Below, in pieces: positions 23,846-31,375 of a stretch of 57,597 bases of DNA (position 1 is the first letter of the stretch; every line of letters starts with the position of its first letter). The stretch is from a virus: positions 1-57,597 of IMG/VR virus record IMGVR_UViG_3300050821_004597. One strand, written 5' to 3'. Under the pieces are notes generated by a model. It did no database searches. It was not told the origin of the DNA and saw only the letters and a list, made by a program, of their open reading frames with translations. The position numbers and the translations under genes are program-made.

Positions 23846-24193
23846 TCAATACCCTCGCAACTGCTTCATCTTCTCTTCAAGCTCGGTGCGGTTTGTCCGG
23901 CCTACGTTAGCGCACTCGTGATACACCTCGCGCATAAAGTTTTCTGCGAGACGGACAATCTGGCCGGCATTGTCCTGGTGGCGCTGAAGGGCCGTCTTGA
24001 GGTCCAATTGATACCTGACATTGGCATCCTTGTTCATGCACTCTTCGAGGAGCCGCTTACTCGTTCCAGCATCTGCACGGGCAGCAGCCACGCGCTCATT
24101 GGCATCTCGCACAGCCTTTTCTGCCACTCCTGCGAGTTGACCGTATTCAACAATCGTCAATGTTACGGTTTGTCCATCGTCGCTGAATGTCAT
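23846..24193 (-). CDS. Hypothetical coiled-coil protein, 115 aa
   Basis: Almost wholly helical with a heptad-like centre (EKAVRDANERVAAARADAG and downstream). It stands between the GroEL-like gene and the membrane zinc-ribbon gene. No motif suggests enzymatic activity. Confidence 0.5.
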   Translation of the reverse strand: MTFSDDGQTVTLTIVEYGQLAGVAEKAVRDANERVAAARADAGTSKRLLEECMNKDANVRYQLDLKTALQRHQDNAGQIVRLAENFMREVYHECANVGRTNRTELEEKMKQLRGY

Positions 24194-24202
24194 ATGAGTT
24201 CC

Positions 24203-25975
24203 TCAATACCCCAACATCTGCTGCTGGCCACCGGGCATCACCGGCACCAGCGACTTGCGTACCTCGCTCGCCGCCTCAACGTCATCGGCCACGATAGCCT
24301 CATTGGTCAGCAAGAGACCTGCGATGCTGCCAGCCGCCTGCAATGCCGTGCGGGTCACGCGGGCTGGGTCTATGACGCCAGACTTGAGTAGGTCTTCAAA
24401 CTCTCGCGTCGCGGCGTTGTAGCCGAAGAAGTTGTTTTGGCGAAGCTCCAACGGAATATCCGTCTTGACTGACCTGACGTGCGCCTTTCGCCTACGCAAC
24501 TCCGCCACGATCTCGCCACCTTCGCCGCCAGCATTCGACACGATCCGCTTCAACGGCGCTTCGCAAGCCTTCGCAACGATCCTGAATCCGGCCAACTCAT
24601 CCTCGTTCGCCACATTCATCGCCGCTTGCATGAACGCATGCGAGTCCACCGCCAGGATCAGCGCGGTCCCGCCGCCAGGCACGATACCCTCAGCGACAGC
24701 CGCCCGGGTCGCGTACATCGCATCCTCGGCGCGATCCTTCCGCTCTTTCATCTCGGCTTCCGTCTGGCCGCCAACCTTGACGACTGCAACCCCGCCCGTC
24801 AACTTCGCCAGCCGCTCGGTCAGACGCTCCCGGTCGTAGTCCGAAGTCGTCCGCTCGATCTGAGCACGAAGGTCATTGCGCCGGCCATTCAGGATCGTTT
24901 CGTCGCCCATGCCGCCAACGATGGTCGTGTCATCCTTCGTCACCGTCACCCGCTTCGCCCGGCCCAGCATCCCGAGGGTTACCGACTCCATCTTGATTCC
25001 GAGGTCGGGGCTGATGACGGTTGCGCCGGTCAGGACGGCCAAGTCATCGAGCAACGCCTTCTTGCGGTCGCCGAAGCCGGGGGTCTTGACTGCGATCGAT
25101 CGGAACCGGCCCTGCATCCGGTTGACCACCAGCCATGCGAGCGCGGACTCGGCGATGTCTTCGGCGATCACGACAAGGCTTCCGCCCGCCTGATGCACGA
25201 TGGTCGCTACCGGCGTAAGGTCGGTGTGGTAGACGAGGCGCTTTTCGTGGAGCAGCAGGAACACCGGCGCAGAATCATCCCCGGAAAGCATCGCCTCCAT
25301 CCGCTCGCCATCGGTGATGAAGTAAGGCGACAGATACCCCTGATTGAACTGCATGCCCTCGACCACATCGAGCGTCGTCTCCATCGACTGCGATTCCTCG
25401 ACCGTGACCGTGCCGTCCTTGCCGACCTGCGCAATGGCCGCGGCGATCATGTTTCCGATGTCGGGGTCGGAGTTGGCCGACAGCGTGCCGACCTGGGCGA
25501 TGACATTGGGGTCTTCGACGGGCAGGATCAGCGGCGCCAAAGTTCCGCCCTGGTAGTTGCCCTTCTCGTCCTTGGTCCCGACGATGGCCGTGATGGCTGC
25601 ATCGATGCCGCGCTTGAGGGCGACAGGATTCGCACCTGCCGCAACCTGCCGGACGCCGCCTTTGTAGATGGCCTGGGCGAGGACAGTTGCGGTCGTGGTG
25701 CCGTCGCCGGCGGAGTCACCGGCCCTTCGTGCAACCGAAATGACGAGTTGTGCGGCGAGATTGGCGATTGGGTCGGAGAGGGCGATCTTCTTGGCTACCG
25801 TCACACCGTCGCGCGTGGACCTGCCTTCCCGGAACGGGCCTTCATCCAGCAGGACATTCCTTCCGCCCGGCCCCAACGTTATCGAAACCACATCGGCTAC
25901 GGCGTCGACGCCCTTCATGATGGCGGCGTGGCATTCATCTTTGGTGACAATCTGCTTTGGGTTCAAACTCGGCAT
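24203..25975 (-). CDS. groEL: GroEL-like chaperonin (phage-encoded), 590 aa
   Basis: This 590-residue protein has the group I chaperonin layout: ITLGPGGRNVLLDEGPF with the Asp equivalent to Asp52, the nucleotide loop GDSAGDGTTTATVLAQAI with the Asp87 equivalent, and EDAMYATRAAVAEGIVPGGG with the Asp398 equivalent. It is about 40 residues longer than E. coli GroEL (548), and lacks the GGM tail, ending MPGGQQQMLGY. It would fold phage head proteins, as Hsp60-dependent capsids need. Its start overlaps the upstream stop (TAATG). A GroES-like gene lies 1.2 kb upstream in the same transcript. Confidence 0.9.
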   Translation of the reverse strand: MPSLNPKQIVTKDECHAAIMKGVDAVADVVSITLGPGGRNVLLDEGPFREGRSTRDGVTVAKKIALSDPIANLAAQLVISVARRAGDSAGDGTTTATVLAQAIYKGGVRQVAAGANPVALKRGIDAAITAIVGTKDEKGNYQGGTLAPLILPVEDPNVIAQVGTLSANSDPDIGNMIAAAIAQVGKDGTVTVEESQSMETTLDVVEGMQFNQGYLSPYFITDGERMEAMLSGDDSAPVFLLLHEKRLVYHTDLTPVATIVHQAGGSLVVIAEDIAESALAWLVVNRMQGRFRSIAVKTPGFGDRKKALLDDLAVLTGATVISPDLGIKMESVTLGMLGRAKRVTVTKDDTTIVGGMGDETILNGRRNDLRAQIERTTSDYDRERLTERLAKLTGGVAVVKVGGQTEAEMKERKDRAEDAMYATRAAVAEGIVPGGGTALILAVDSHAFMQAAMNVANEDELAGFRIVAKACEAPLKRIVSNAGGEGGEIVAELRRRKAHVRSVKTDIPLELRQNNFFGYNAATREFEDLLKSGVIDPARVTRTALQAAGSIAGLLLTNEAIVADDVEAASEVRKSLVPVMPGGQQQMLGY

Positions 25976-26205
25976 TACTTGGTCGTCCTTCTGGTCGCAC
26001 TGGACCTCTTGCGCTTGATTGGTGCATCTGTGAGGGTGATAGCATACTCACGACCGACTTCCACCCCATCGAATACCTCTTTCGGCACCGTGAGTTGTGC
26101 CGACGGAATAAAGCGGAGGACATACTTCCGCTCTCCCTGAGACGGGTTGACCAGCATGTGGGCGTGTTCGATAAAAACTTGCTTGTCGATGAGCATGTTG
26201 GGCAT
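25975..26205 (-). CDS. Hypothetical protein upstream of groEL, 76 aa
   Basis: Strand-rich N terminus (QVFIEHAHMLVNPS, VLRFIPSAQLTVP) and a basic C-terminal tail (PIKRKRSSATRRTTK). The start ATG at 26205 is chosen because of the TAATG overlap with the upstream gene and AAGGAG at 11 bases. The frame can be extended upstream but would overlap two genes without a ribosome site. Confidence 0.5.
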   Translation of the reverse strand: MPNMLIDKQVFIEHAHMLVNPSQGERKYVLRFIPSAQLTVPKEVFDGVEVGREYAITLTDAPIKRKRSSATRRTTK

Positions 26206-26345
26206 TACTTGGCTTGCTCCTTCTTGGCCTTCTTTTTCTTTGGGGTGGGGAGTGGGACGGCTTTGTGTAATCGCTTCCGCGTGGCCTCGTCGCTTTCGGG
26301 AGGGGTTTTCCAAGCGCTCTTGCCGGTTCCATCGGTGATGCCCAT
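26205..26345 (-). CDS. Lys-rich small protein, 46 aa
   Basis: Starts MGITDGTGKSAWK and ends in a Lys-rich segment (PTPKKKKAKKEQAK). AAGGAGG stands seven bases before the ATG at 26345; the ATG at 26351 is too close to it. Stop and next start overlap (TAATG). Role unknown. Confidence 0.5.
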   Translation of the reverse strand: MGITDGTGKSAWKTPPESDEATRKRLHKAVPLPTPKKKKAKKEQAK

Positions 26346-26347
26346 CT

Positions 26348-26632
26348 TCATTCCTCCTTTTCGCCTTCTTCTGCGCGGACATACCTAGCGACCCGCAACT
26401 CGCATGTCCAACCTTTGTCAAGGATGCTCTTTTTCAGTTCTTCCATCCTACGCGTTGCGCCTTCGAGGGTCAGTGAAACCTCTGCGAGTATGCCTCCCCA
26501 CTCCTCGGGTTCTCGCACATTCAAGACTTCAACAAGAAACAAATCGCGATCTCCAAGTGCAACGCCTTGGATACCGTCCTCTGGCCACGAATGTTTTAGT
26601 TCGTTTCTCACATCTGTCCTTTTCGCCTCCAC
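26348..26632 (-). CDS. Hypothetical protein, 94 aa
   Basis: Alternating polar and hydrophobic residues with a helical segment (LEGATRRMEELKKSILD). The start is uncertain: a GTG at 26632 is used but its ribosome site is close, and a later GTG at about 26608 is also possible. No family recognised. Confidence 0.45.
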   Translation of the reverse strand: MEAKRTDVRNELKHSWPEDGIQGVALGDRDLFLVEVLNVREPEEWGGILAEVSLTLEGATRRMEELKKSILDKGWTCELRVARYVRAEEGEKEE

Positions 26633-26698
26633 CCCTCCATCCGCGCTAGCTCGGAATTACAGGAGGGGATTCGGCCTTCGTCGTCGTTTGAAATTCTG
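26633..26698. other. Short gap
   Basis: Sixty-six bases with no clear element; the leader for the GTG start at 26632. Confidence 0.3.
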
Positions 26699-27136
26699 TT
26701 AGACCGGCAACTCTTCGTCTTCGCTGTCGGCTGGTTCCTCGTCGTAGCCATCGATTTCAGATTGGGGCATCGGCAAGACCGGCTGCGCGCCTTCCGGAAC
26801 CGAGATCACTTTGACCGTGCGGCGTTCGCTCGCGGCTACGGCGGTGCGGACCGCTTCCTCTGTCGCCGGGTTGATGGCGTAGACAGCCGAAGGATTGACC
26901 AGACGGGTGCGGCCCGGGATGGCTTGGCGGGAAATGACCGACCCTCTGGGCAATAGCTTCTCGCCTTCCCATCTCGGGACCGTCAACGTCTCCTCGCGCT
27001 CCGGTATCTCAGGCACGTCGATTTGAAACATGGCTTTGTCGCCGAAATACTGGGTTGTCACGAATCCTGCCTCGCGCTGGTGCCCCATGAGTTCGACCAG
27101 ACACCATCCCGTAAAAGTCGCTCCGGTCTGCTCCAT
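26699..27136 (-). CDS. Conserved phage protein, 145 aa
   Basis: The N terminus (WCLVELMGHQREAGFVTTQ, then KAMFQIDVPEIPEREE) is a recognisable pattern seen in many phage genomes near recombination or chaperonin genes, but without known function. The middle contains PGRTRLVNPSAVYAI, and the C terminus is acidic. It stands next to the GroES-like gene. Confidence 0.55.
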   Translation of the reverse strand: MEQTGATFTGWCLVELMGHQREAGFVTTQYFGDKAMFQIDVPEIPEREETLTVPRWEGEKLLPRGSVISRQAIPGRTRLVNPSAVYAINPATEEAVRTAVAASERRTVKVISVPEGAQPVLPMPQSEIDGYDEEPADSEDEELPV

Positions 27137-27138
27137 GA

Positions 27139-27711
27139 CTACTCTCCACCCTTGCCGTGCTTGCGCAGGAACTTTTCCGTCAACTCTTCGGCGCGCTGCT
27201 TGTCGGAAAGATCGGCGTCAGATTCCACGGGCGGATGGCTTTCTCCTCGCGCGGCGAAATCAAGCTCTGCTCTCATCTTCGCTTTCACCTCTTCCTTGGT
27301 CGCGAGCTGTGCGGGTATCGGCGTCGTGTAGTCATTCAGCTCGCGTGGGATGCCGCCGTAGGTTAGCTTCGTCTGAAGCGCCTGACTGTCGGATATCAAG
27401 CCTTCGAACTGGACCGGCGTAGCGGGCTTAGGTTCCACCGCCAGCAATTCGTCCCACCTGACAAAGAGCAACTCTTCGCCATCAACCTTATGCTCGGACC
27501 CGGAATACTTTCCGATGAGCACGCGCTGGCCGACTTTGACTGGCGGCAAAAACCGGATGCCGTACTCGGACATGTAGCCGGTTGAGATAGCCACGACCTC
27601 GCACTCGGTCGGTTTCTGCTTGGCCGTCTCGGGATCGATGAAGGGGGATTCTTTCTTGACTTGCTCGACACGGCGCAAACAGACCCGGTCGCGGAGTGGA
27701 ACGAAACTCAT
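27139..27711 (-). CDS. groES: GroES-like co-chaperonin with a C-terminal extension, 190 aa
   Basis: The first 95 residues match the GroES fold: PLRDRVCLRRVEQV, a mobile loop (KESPFIDPETAKQ) with hydrophobic PFI in place of IVL, and a dome region with KVGQRVLIGKYSG then ELLFVRWDELLAV. GroES caps GroEL and promotes folding. About 95 further residues, helical and highly charged (LSDKQRAEELTEKFLRKHG), are not part of ordinary GroES (97 residues). The start at 27711 has AAGGAG; a promoter -10 TATACT is at 27755-27750. Confidence 0.85.
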   Translation of the reverse strand: MSFVPLRDRVCLRRVEQVKKESPFIDPETAKQKPTECEVVAISTGYMSEYGIRFLPPVKVGQRVLIGKYSGSEHKVDGEELLFVRWDELLAVEPKPATPVQFEGLISDSQALQTKLTYGGIPRELNDYTTPIPAQLATKEEVKAKMRAELDFAARGESHPPVESDADLSDKQRAEELTEKFLRKHGKGGE

Positions 27712-27749
27712 AGACTCTCCTTGTTGAAAATCAGTCTTACACGGTTTCA

Positions 27750-27778
27750 AGTATAGCGCAAGGGGAATCGGCGGAAAA
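27750..27778 (-). promoter_or_regulatory. Possible promoter for the chaperonin genes
   Basis: A good -10 (TATACT) at 27755-27750 follows the terminator at 27783. The -35 17 bases upstream (TTTTCC) is poor, so the call is weak. It would separate chaperonin expression from the genes upstream. Confidence 0.35.
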
Positions 27779-27806
27779 ATAAAAGCCCCGGATTTCTCCG
27801 AGGCTT
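27773..27806 (-). terminator. Terminator with GAAA tetraloop
   Basis: On the minus strand a ten-pair stem with one G-U pair (27806-27797 with 27792-27783) closes a GAAA loop, followed by a TTTT-ATTTTT run (27782-27773). It ends transcription from the Ig-like genes. The stem core AGCCTCGG/CCGGGGCT is shared with the terminator at 30421. Confidence 0.8.
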
Positions 27807-27826
27807 GAGGTTACTCCGGCCAGAGG

Positions 27827-28105
27827 CTAGACCACGGTGAACTTCCACGGGCCGCCGACAGCCTGCTTGAAGTCGGGATTGGTGTACACGCACCAGACGA
27901 TGATGGTAGACCCAACCTTCGTACTGGCCGGAATCTTCAGCGTGGCCGTCATGCCGGTTGCGTCCGATGTGTTCGACGTCATCGTGACCGCCGACCCATC
28001 CGAGACTTCGGCGGCCCAGCCAATGTTTGCGATGGAGGTGGGAATCCCCGCAGGCTCGGGGGTAAGCCTGAATTGCGGGGATTGTCCTGGGGCGATCGGC
28101 AGCAT
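27827..28105 (-). CDS. Ig-like domain protein, 92 aa
   Basis: Beta-rich protein with a bacterial Ig-like pattern: IAPGQSPQFRLTPEP at the start, a central TATLKIPASTKVGSTIIV and a C-terminal YTNPDFKQ. It begins MLPIAPGQ one base after the TAG of the upstream gene and is a paralogue of that protein's C-terminal domain. Such domains decorate phage surfaces and bind host glycans. Confidence 0.6.
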   Translation of the reverse strand: MLPIAPGQSPQFRLTPEPAGIPTSIANIGWAAEVSDGSAVTMTSNTSDATGMTATLKIPASTKVGSTIIVWCVYTNPDFKQAVGGPWKFTVV

Positions 28106-28106
28106 A

Positions 28107-28739
28107 CTACTGAGTCTGCTCGATGGTGAAACTCGTAATGTCCGGCGACGGCGCGGATACGATGGTCTGAGTGGTCGAGCCAGTCGCAACCGTGCCGTCC
28201 GCATTCGTATACGAAATCTCCAGCGTGAAGGACGTGCCAACCACTGCGGTCGACGGAATCGCCACAGTCGCAATCAGGCCGGTCGGGTCAACCGTGATCG
28301 GCGCATTGGTCGTGTCGCTGGAGGTCCAGGTGGGCGGGGTCGAGGGAACACTGGTCGCAGGGACCGGCGTTGCGGTGAAGACGGGCGAATTTCCGGGAGC
28401 GATGGAAACCATGGGATTCTCCTGTTGGATCTGAAATGTGGTTATGGAAGTGGAGGGTGGTGGAGGACTCTCTCGCTTTGCGATCCTCCGAAGGATTTGC
28501 AGAATTTCCTGCTCGTAGCCGGCAGACTTCGACTCAAGGCTCACGACCGCCGTTTCGAGCTTCTGGATGACCCGATAGACGATTGTCTCGGAGAAGTTGG
28601 CGCTGGAGCTCTGGCGCAGGAGGCTGAGTGCGTCCCTCACCGCCGCGACTTCATCCTTGATGGCTTCGGTCAGGCCGGACACTCGGTTGATGTCTTTTTC
28701 CGCTTCGGCCAGAAGTTGAGCGGTCGTTACGTCGGTCAT
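28107..28739 (-). CDS. Coiled-coil plus Ig-like domain protein, 210 aa
   Basis: The first 95 residues form a coiled coil (LESKSAGYEQEILQILRRIA), and the last 100 form an Ig-like domain (IAPGNSPVFTATPVPATS, then TGLIATVAIPS and ISYTNADG). The Ig part resembles the whole of the 92-residue protein immediately downstream, suggesting tandem duplication. A trimeric fibre or head-decoration role is likely but unproven. Confidence 0.6.
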   Translation of the reverse strand: MTDVTTAQLLAEAEKDINRVSGLTEAIKDEVAAVRDALSLLRQSSSANFSETIVYRVIQKLETAVVSLESKSAGYEQEILQILRRIAKRESPPPPSTSITTFQIQQENPMVSIAPGNSPVFTATPVPATSVPSTPPTWTSSDTTNAPITVDPTGLIATVAIPSTAVVGTSFTLEISYTNADGTVATGSTTQTIVSAPSPDITSFTIEQTQ

Positions 28740-28796
28740 TCGGGTTCGCCTCCACTGGAAATCATACGCTGCTTTGGTTGTGGGTAAATGAGCAAA

Positions 28797-29060
28797 TCAG
28801 GACTTGCGCTTCAACTCCCGCTTCAGCTTCGCCCGCTCTTTCTTGCTCACCTTCGGCTGGGCGCGCCGGATCGGGAGTGTCTCGACCATCTGGCCGGTCA
28901 GCGCCGCCTTCATCGCCTCATCCGCATTCTTCGGGTGCGCGTGAATCTTGACCCCTCGGATGGCGCTCTCGTAGCGAAGTTCGCGGCGGCCGGAGGTATG
29001 CGTCTTCGGCGGCTCGTACTCGGCGAGGTCGGTGAACGGGTTGAGGGACTTGTCGTTCAT
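28797..29060 (-). CDS. Hypothetical basic protein, 87 aa
   Basis: Starts MNDKSLNPFTDLAEYEPP and ends in a Lys-rich helix (KVSKKERAKLKRELKRK). The stop codon TAG precedes a 57-base gap before the next gene. It overlaps the HTH gene upstream by 4 nt. No family recognised. Confidence 0.5.
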   Translation of the reverse strand: MNDKSLNPFTDLAEYEPPKTHTSGRRELRYESAIRGVKIHAHPKNADEAMKAALTGQMVETLPIRRAQPKVSKKERAKLKRELKRKS

Positions 29061-29269
29061 GGCTGGACTTTCGGCCGGCGCCCGCGCAAACCTCCGCGGC
29101 CCGACTGCCCGGTAATCCCCAACTCCGCCGCCAACTGCCTTACGCGCTCGCGGCTCACGCCAACCATTTCGCCGATCTGGGAAAAGTTCAACACCGGCTT
29201 TTGCGCCAGCAGCCGCTTGATCTGATCGCGCCGCTCGTCGTTGCGGACTCCGGAACCTTTACCGCCCAT
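29057..29269 (-). CDS. Helix-turn-helix DNA-binding protein, 70 aa
   Basis: The centre (FSQIGEMVGVSRERVRQLAA) matches sigma-70 region 4-type or related helix-turn-helix domains, and the protein begins with a glycine-rich basic segment. Such small proteins may act as transcription regulators. It overlaps both neighbours. Confidence 0.6.
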   Translation of the reverse strand: MGGKGSGVRNDERRDQIKRLLAQKPVLNFSQIGEMVGVSRERVRQLAAELGITGQSGRGGLRGRRPKVQP

Positions 29270-29639
29270 GCTTATCCCCCGAACACTCGTGTTGCATTGC
29301 CGCCGGAATCTCGTCTGGAACCTTGACGGAATCCGGCAGAAGGTAAATCTGCCCGCACCGCTGACATTTATAGCCGAAGAAGTATAGCTCTGGTGGCGGC
29401 TGGGGCGGAGGAAACTTTGACCCAGCGATGGGCATGAATTGCCTTTGTCTTGACCACATCAGCAAACCTTGGACCGGGACTGGGGTATGAAACATCGTCA
29501 ACTCCATCAGCCACTGGTAGGTACTGTCGACGGAGATCACGCTAAAGTCATCACCGGCGCACATTGCTCCACCTGGAACCCTGTACGGTTCGTGCAAGAT
29601 GACAAACCTCGGCAGTCCGCAAATCTCCTCAGCGCCCAT
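29259..29639 (-). CDS. Hypothetical zinc-binding protein, 126 aa
   Basis: Starting at 29639 (GGAGG upstream), the protein has beta strands and a C-terminal zinc site (YKCQRCGQIYLL, then HECSG). It overlaps the next start by 11 nt. Function unknown. Confidence 0.5.
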   Translation of the reverse strand: MGAEEICGLPRFVILHEPYRVPGGAMCAGDDFSVISVDSTYQWLMELTMFHTPVPVQGLLMWSRQRQFMPIAGSKFPPPQPPPELYFFGYKCQRCGQIYLLPDSVKVPDEIPAAMQHECSGDKHGR

Positions 29640-29955
29640 GCACTCGTCCCTCCTTCCGCACAAACACCCTCCAGAACATCTTGGGGTGCCGGATCGCAAA
29701 CATCCACTTTGGCATGCACCGCATCTTCGGCCACTCGTCCAACTTCGCGTCCTTCGACCACCAGAGCATCTGCGGCTCGGGGTCGGGATAGTATGCGACG
29801 TACTCGGTCGTTTCGCAGCCGATGCATATCGTATCCGTCGCGCCGCAATAAACGCAGGTCTCTTTCGAGAAGTAGTTCTCCTGCTTCCATTCCCGCTGGC
29901 AGGCTCGGCAGGCGTAGAGGTACATTGTCGGGCGCTGGATAACTTCGTCGCCCAT
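29629..29955 (-). CDS. Zinc-ribbon protein, 108 aa
   Basis: Contains CRAC and CVYC at residues 16-37 and a third CIGC pair, enough for one or two zinc sites. The rest is aromatic (WWSKDAKLDEWPKM). Start overlaps the upstream stop (TAATG). Role unknown. Confidence 0.5.
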   Translation of the reverse strand: MGDEVIQRPTMYLYACRACQREWKQENYFSKETCVYCGATDTICIGCETTEYVAYYPDPEPQMLWWSKDAKLDEWPKMRCMPKWMFAIRHPKMFWRVFVRKEGRVHGR

Positions 29956-30110
29956 TAATCAACCCCCTCGGGATTCTTCCGCTGCTCGCACTTGCACGGC
30001 TCCCAGCCACACAGCACGCAAGGCGGCTCGCCCGGGATCGGTCGCGGGATATCCTCGGCGGCGTACTGACCCGGCCTGGTGCGCAGAATGGGGAGAGGTT
30101 GATTGGGCAT
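29955..30110 (-). CDS. Small Pro-rich Cys protein, 51 aa
   Basis: Begins MPNQPLPILRTRPGQ and ends with a compact CVLCGWEPCKC cluster that could bind one zinc. The 50-residue frame is supported by the TAATG overlap and position between two coupled genes. Function unknown. Confidence 0.45.
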   Translation of the reverse strand: MPNQPLPILRTRPGQYAAEDIPRPIPGEPPCVLCGWEPCKCEQRKNPEGVD

Positions 30111-30112
30111 GG

Positions 30113-30385
30113 CTAGGTCAGCACTCCCGGCTTTTGCATTGGCGCGGGCCTCAGGCTCGCCGCATTGGCAATCTCGGCCTGAACCATGCTTCGAAGCCAT
30201 TCCTTGTCTTCAGCCGAAAGCCGTCCGTGCATCAGGTTCAGCAGTGTCGCGGCGTGGCCCGGCCCGTTGACATGGCAGTTCTGGACCGAAACCTGACCAT
30301 GGATGCACAGGTGGCAAATGATCTCATGGATACACCGGATTGTCAGAGGGCCGCCGCCGAGGTTGATAGTGTTTGATTCGTTCAC
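30113..30385 (-). CDS. Hypothetical Cys/His-rich protein, 90 aa
   Basis: N-terminal CIHEIICHLC and nearby His could form a metal site; the C-terminal part is helical (EDKEWLRSMVQAEIANA). GTG start at 30385 without an obvious ribosome site, so start is uncertain. Confidence 0.45.
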   Translation of the reverse strand: MNESNTINLGGGPLTIRCIHEIICHLCIHGQVSVQNCHVNGPGHAATLLNLMHGRLSAEDKEWLRSMVQAEIANAASLRPAPMQKPGVLT

Positions 30386-30420
30386 CTACACAGGATCATG
30401 TAAGCCGCGCAGATTGTCAA

Positions 30421-30456
30421 GGAGAAAAAGAAAGCCCCGGCGATTAAGCCGAGGCT
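30421..30456 (-). terminator. Terminator after the regulator gene
   Basis: On the minus strand AGCCTCGGC pairs with GCCGGGGCT across a six-base loop (30456-30433), with one G-U pair, then TTTCTTTTTC. It would end the first transcript of the leftward operon, or attenuate it. Same stem core as the terminator at 27783. Confidence 0.75.
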
Positions 30457-30477
30457 CCCAACAACTTCAATTCGGTT

Positions 30478-31206
30478 TTAAGCCGCCGCCTTCTTCGGCC
30501 GGCCGCGCGTCGCCTCCCACCCTTCCGGGATTTCGGCGGGCTTCACCATCTGGGCCTTGACCACCTTCGCAGCCTTCATCAACAGACCCGACAGCCGGAC
30601 AATCCACTTCGCCTGAGACTTCAGTGGCAATCGGTTCAGTCGGCGCACGATCAGCACAAAGGCTTCGTGCATCAGCTCCTCCTCGTCGACCTCCCTGGCG
30701 GGCGCTGGCGGCGAAGCGTCCGGAGGTTTTCGGGAAACCCGGTAATCCTCGATATTCCTCAACCACGCCGTCGCCGTCTTCACGGTGGCCTTTTTGGGTG
30801 GAGGAACATTCTCAATAGCTTCCGTGTATACCCCGAACGGCTTGGCGTCGGAGGAGCCGATAATCTCCATCCCATGCCGCAAAGCCTGGGCAAGCGCCAC
30901 CTGCGGGATCTTCTCGTGGGCATACTTCCACCCTGAGATATACCGGTAGGCCGTCCGCTGCGAGAACTTCCGGTGACTGAACTGGTTGCGATACTTGAGA
31001 TAGGCGAGAAACAGCCCCTTCGATTCCAGAATGTTCTGAATCTCGGCGAGCGACTTGCCGATCGCCAGGCGCCCCTCTCCCTCCCGCATCAGACCTTCGT
31101 TCAGGTGCTCGTCTTCGAAGGTGGTTTGTTTCTGTTCGGCTTCGGACAGCTTTACCCACCAGTCCTGCCCGGTGAGCGAATATACGACTCCAGATTGTTT
31201 GGTCAT
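30478..31206 (-). CDS. DUF3102-like regulator, first gene of the leftward operon, 242 aa
   Basis: The N-terminal half (LAIGKSLAEIQNILESKGLF, then FSQRTAYRYISGWKYA) matches DUF3102-type phage proteins with helix-turn-helix. The C-terminal half has a Pro-rich linker and ends GRPKKAAA, an AT-hook-like basic tail. It probably binds DNA, perhaps its own promoter with palindromes at 31212-31251, as a switch protein. No assignment to Cro or CI type. Confidence 0.6.
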   Translation of the reverse strand: MTKQSGVVYSLTGQDWWVKLSEAEQKQTTFEDEHLNEGLMREGEGRLAIGKSLAEIQNILESKGLFLAYLKYRNQFSHRKFSQRTAYRYISGWKYAHEKIPQVALAQALRHGMEIIGSSDAKPFGVYTEAIENVPPPKKATVKTATAWLRNIEDYRVSRKPPDASPPAPAREVDEEELMHEAFVLIVRRLNRLPLKSQAKWIVRLSGLLMKAAKVVKAQMVKPAEIPEGWEATRGRPKKAAA

Positions 31207-31211
31207 TGCTT

Positions 31212-31264
31212 ACCGTCTCCCAAACGGTTACCAACAAGGTACCTCCGTACCAGGTGTGTGTCAA
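31212..31264 (-). promoter_or_regulatory. Regulated promoter of the leftward operon with two palindromes
   Basis: Minus-strand TTGACA (31264-31259), 17 nt, then TACCTT (31241-31236). A perfect palindrome GGTAC-CTCC-GTACC (31238-31251) covers the -10 and spacer, and ACCGT-N7-ACGGT (31212-31228) lies just downstream of the likely start. Both look like operators. The distance to the ATG at 31206 is about 22 nt. Confidence 0.6.
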
Positions 31265-31311
31265 TAGAAAAATAGACCTAACCCATTTGGACTATGCCAT
31301 TTATCCTTGAG

Positions 31312-31320
31312 TTATCCACA
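31312..31320 (+). promoter_or_regulatory. DnaA box
   Basis: TTATCCACA, the consensus DnaA-binding sequence, in the non-coding region beside the small RNA. A single box proves little; it is counted together with the AT-rich region further right. Confidence 0.5.
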
Positions 31321-31338
31321 GGAAAAATGATTTCAGGT

Positions 31339-31370
31339 ATTGCCAAAATGGCAATATGGGATGGTATATT
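31339..31370 (+). promoter_or_regulatory. Promoter of the small RNA, with operator
   Basis: An inverted repeat ATTGCCA-AAA-TGGCAAT (31339-31355) lies before an extended -10 (TG-G-TATATT, 31362-31370). Transcription would start near 31376. The operator could block RNA polymerase. Confidence 0.5.
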
Positions 31371-31375
31371 GAACC

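Noticed and set aside
24479-26140. Plus-strand frame of 553 residues opposite groEL
   Set aside because: Antisense to a gene with full chaperonin motifs; arginine-rich composition is typical of a shadow frame.
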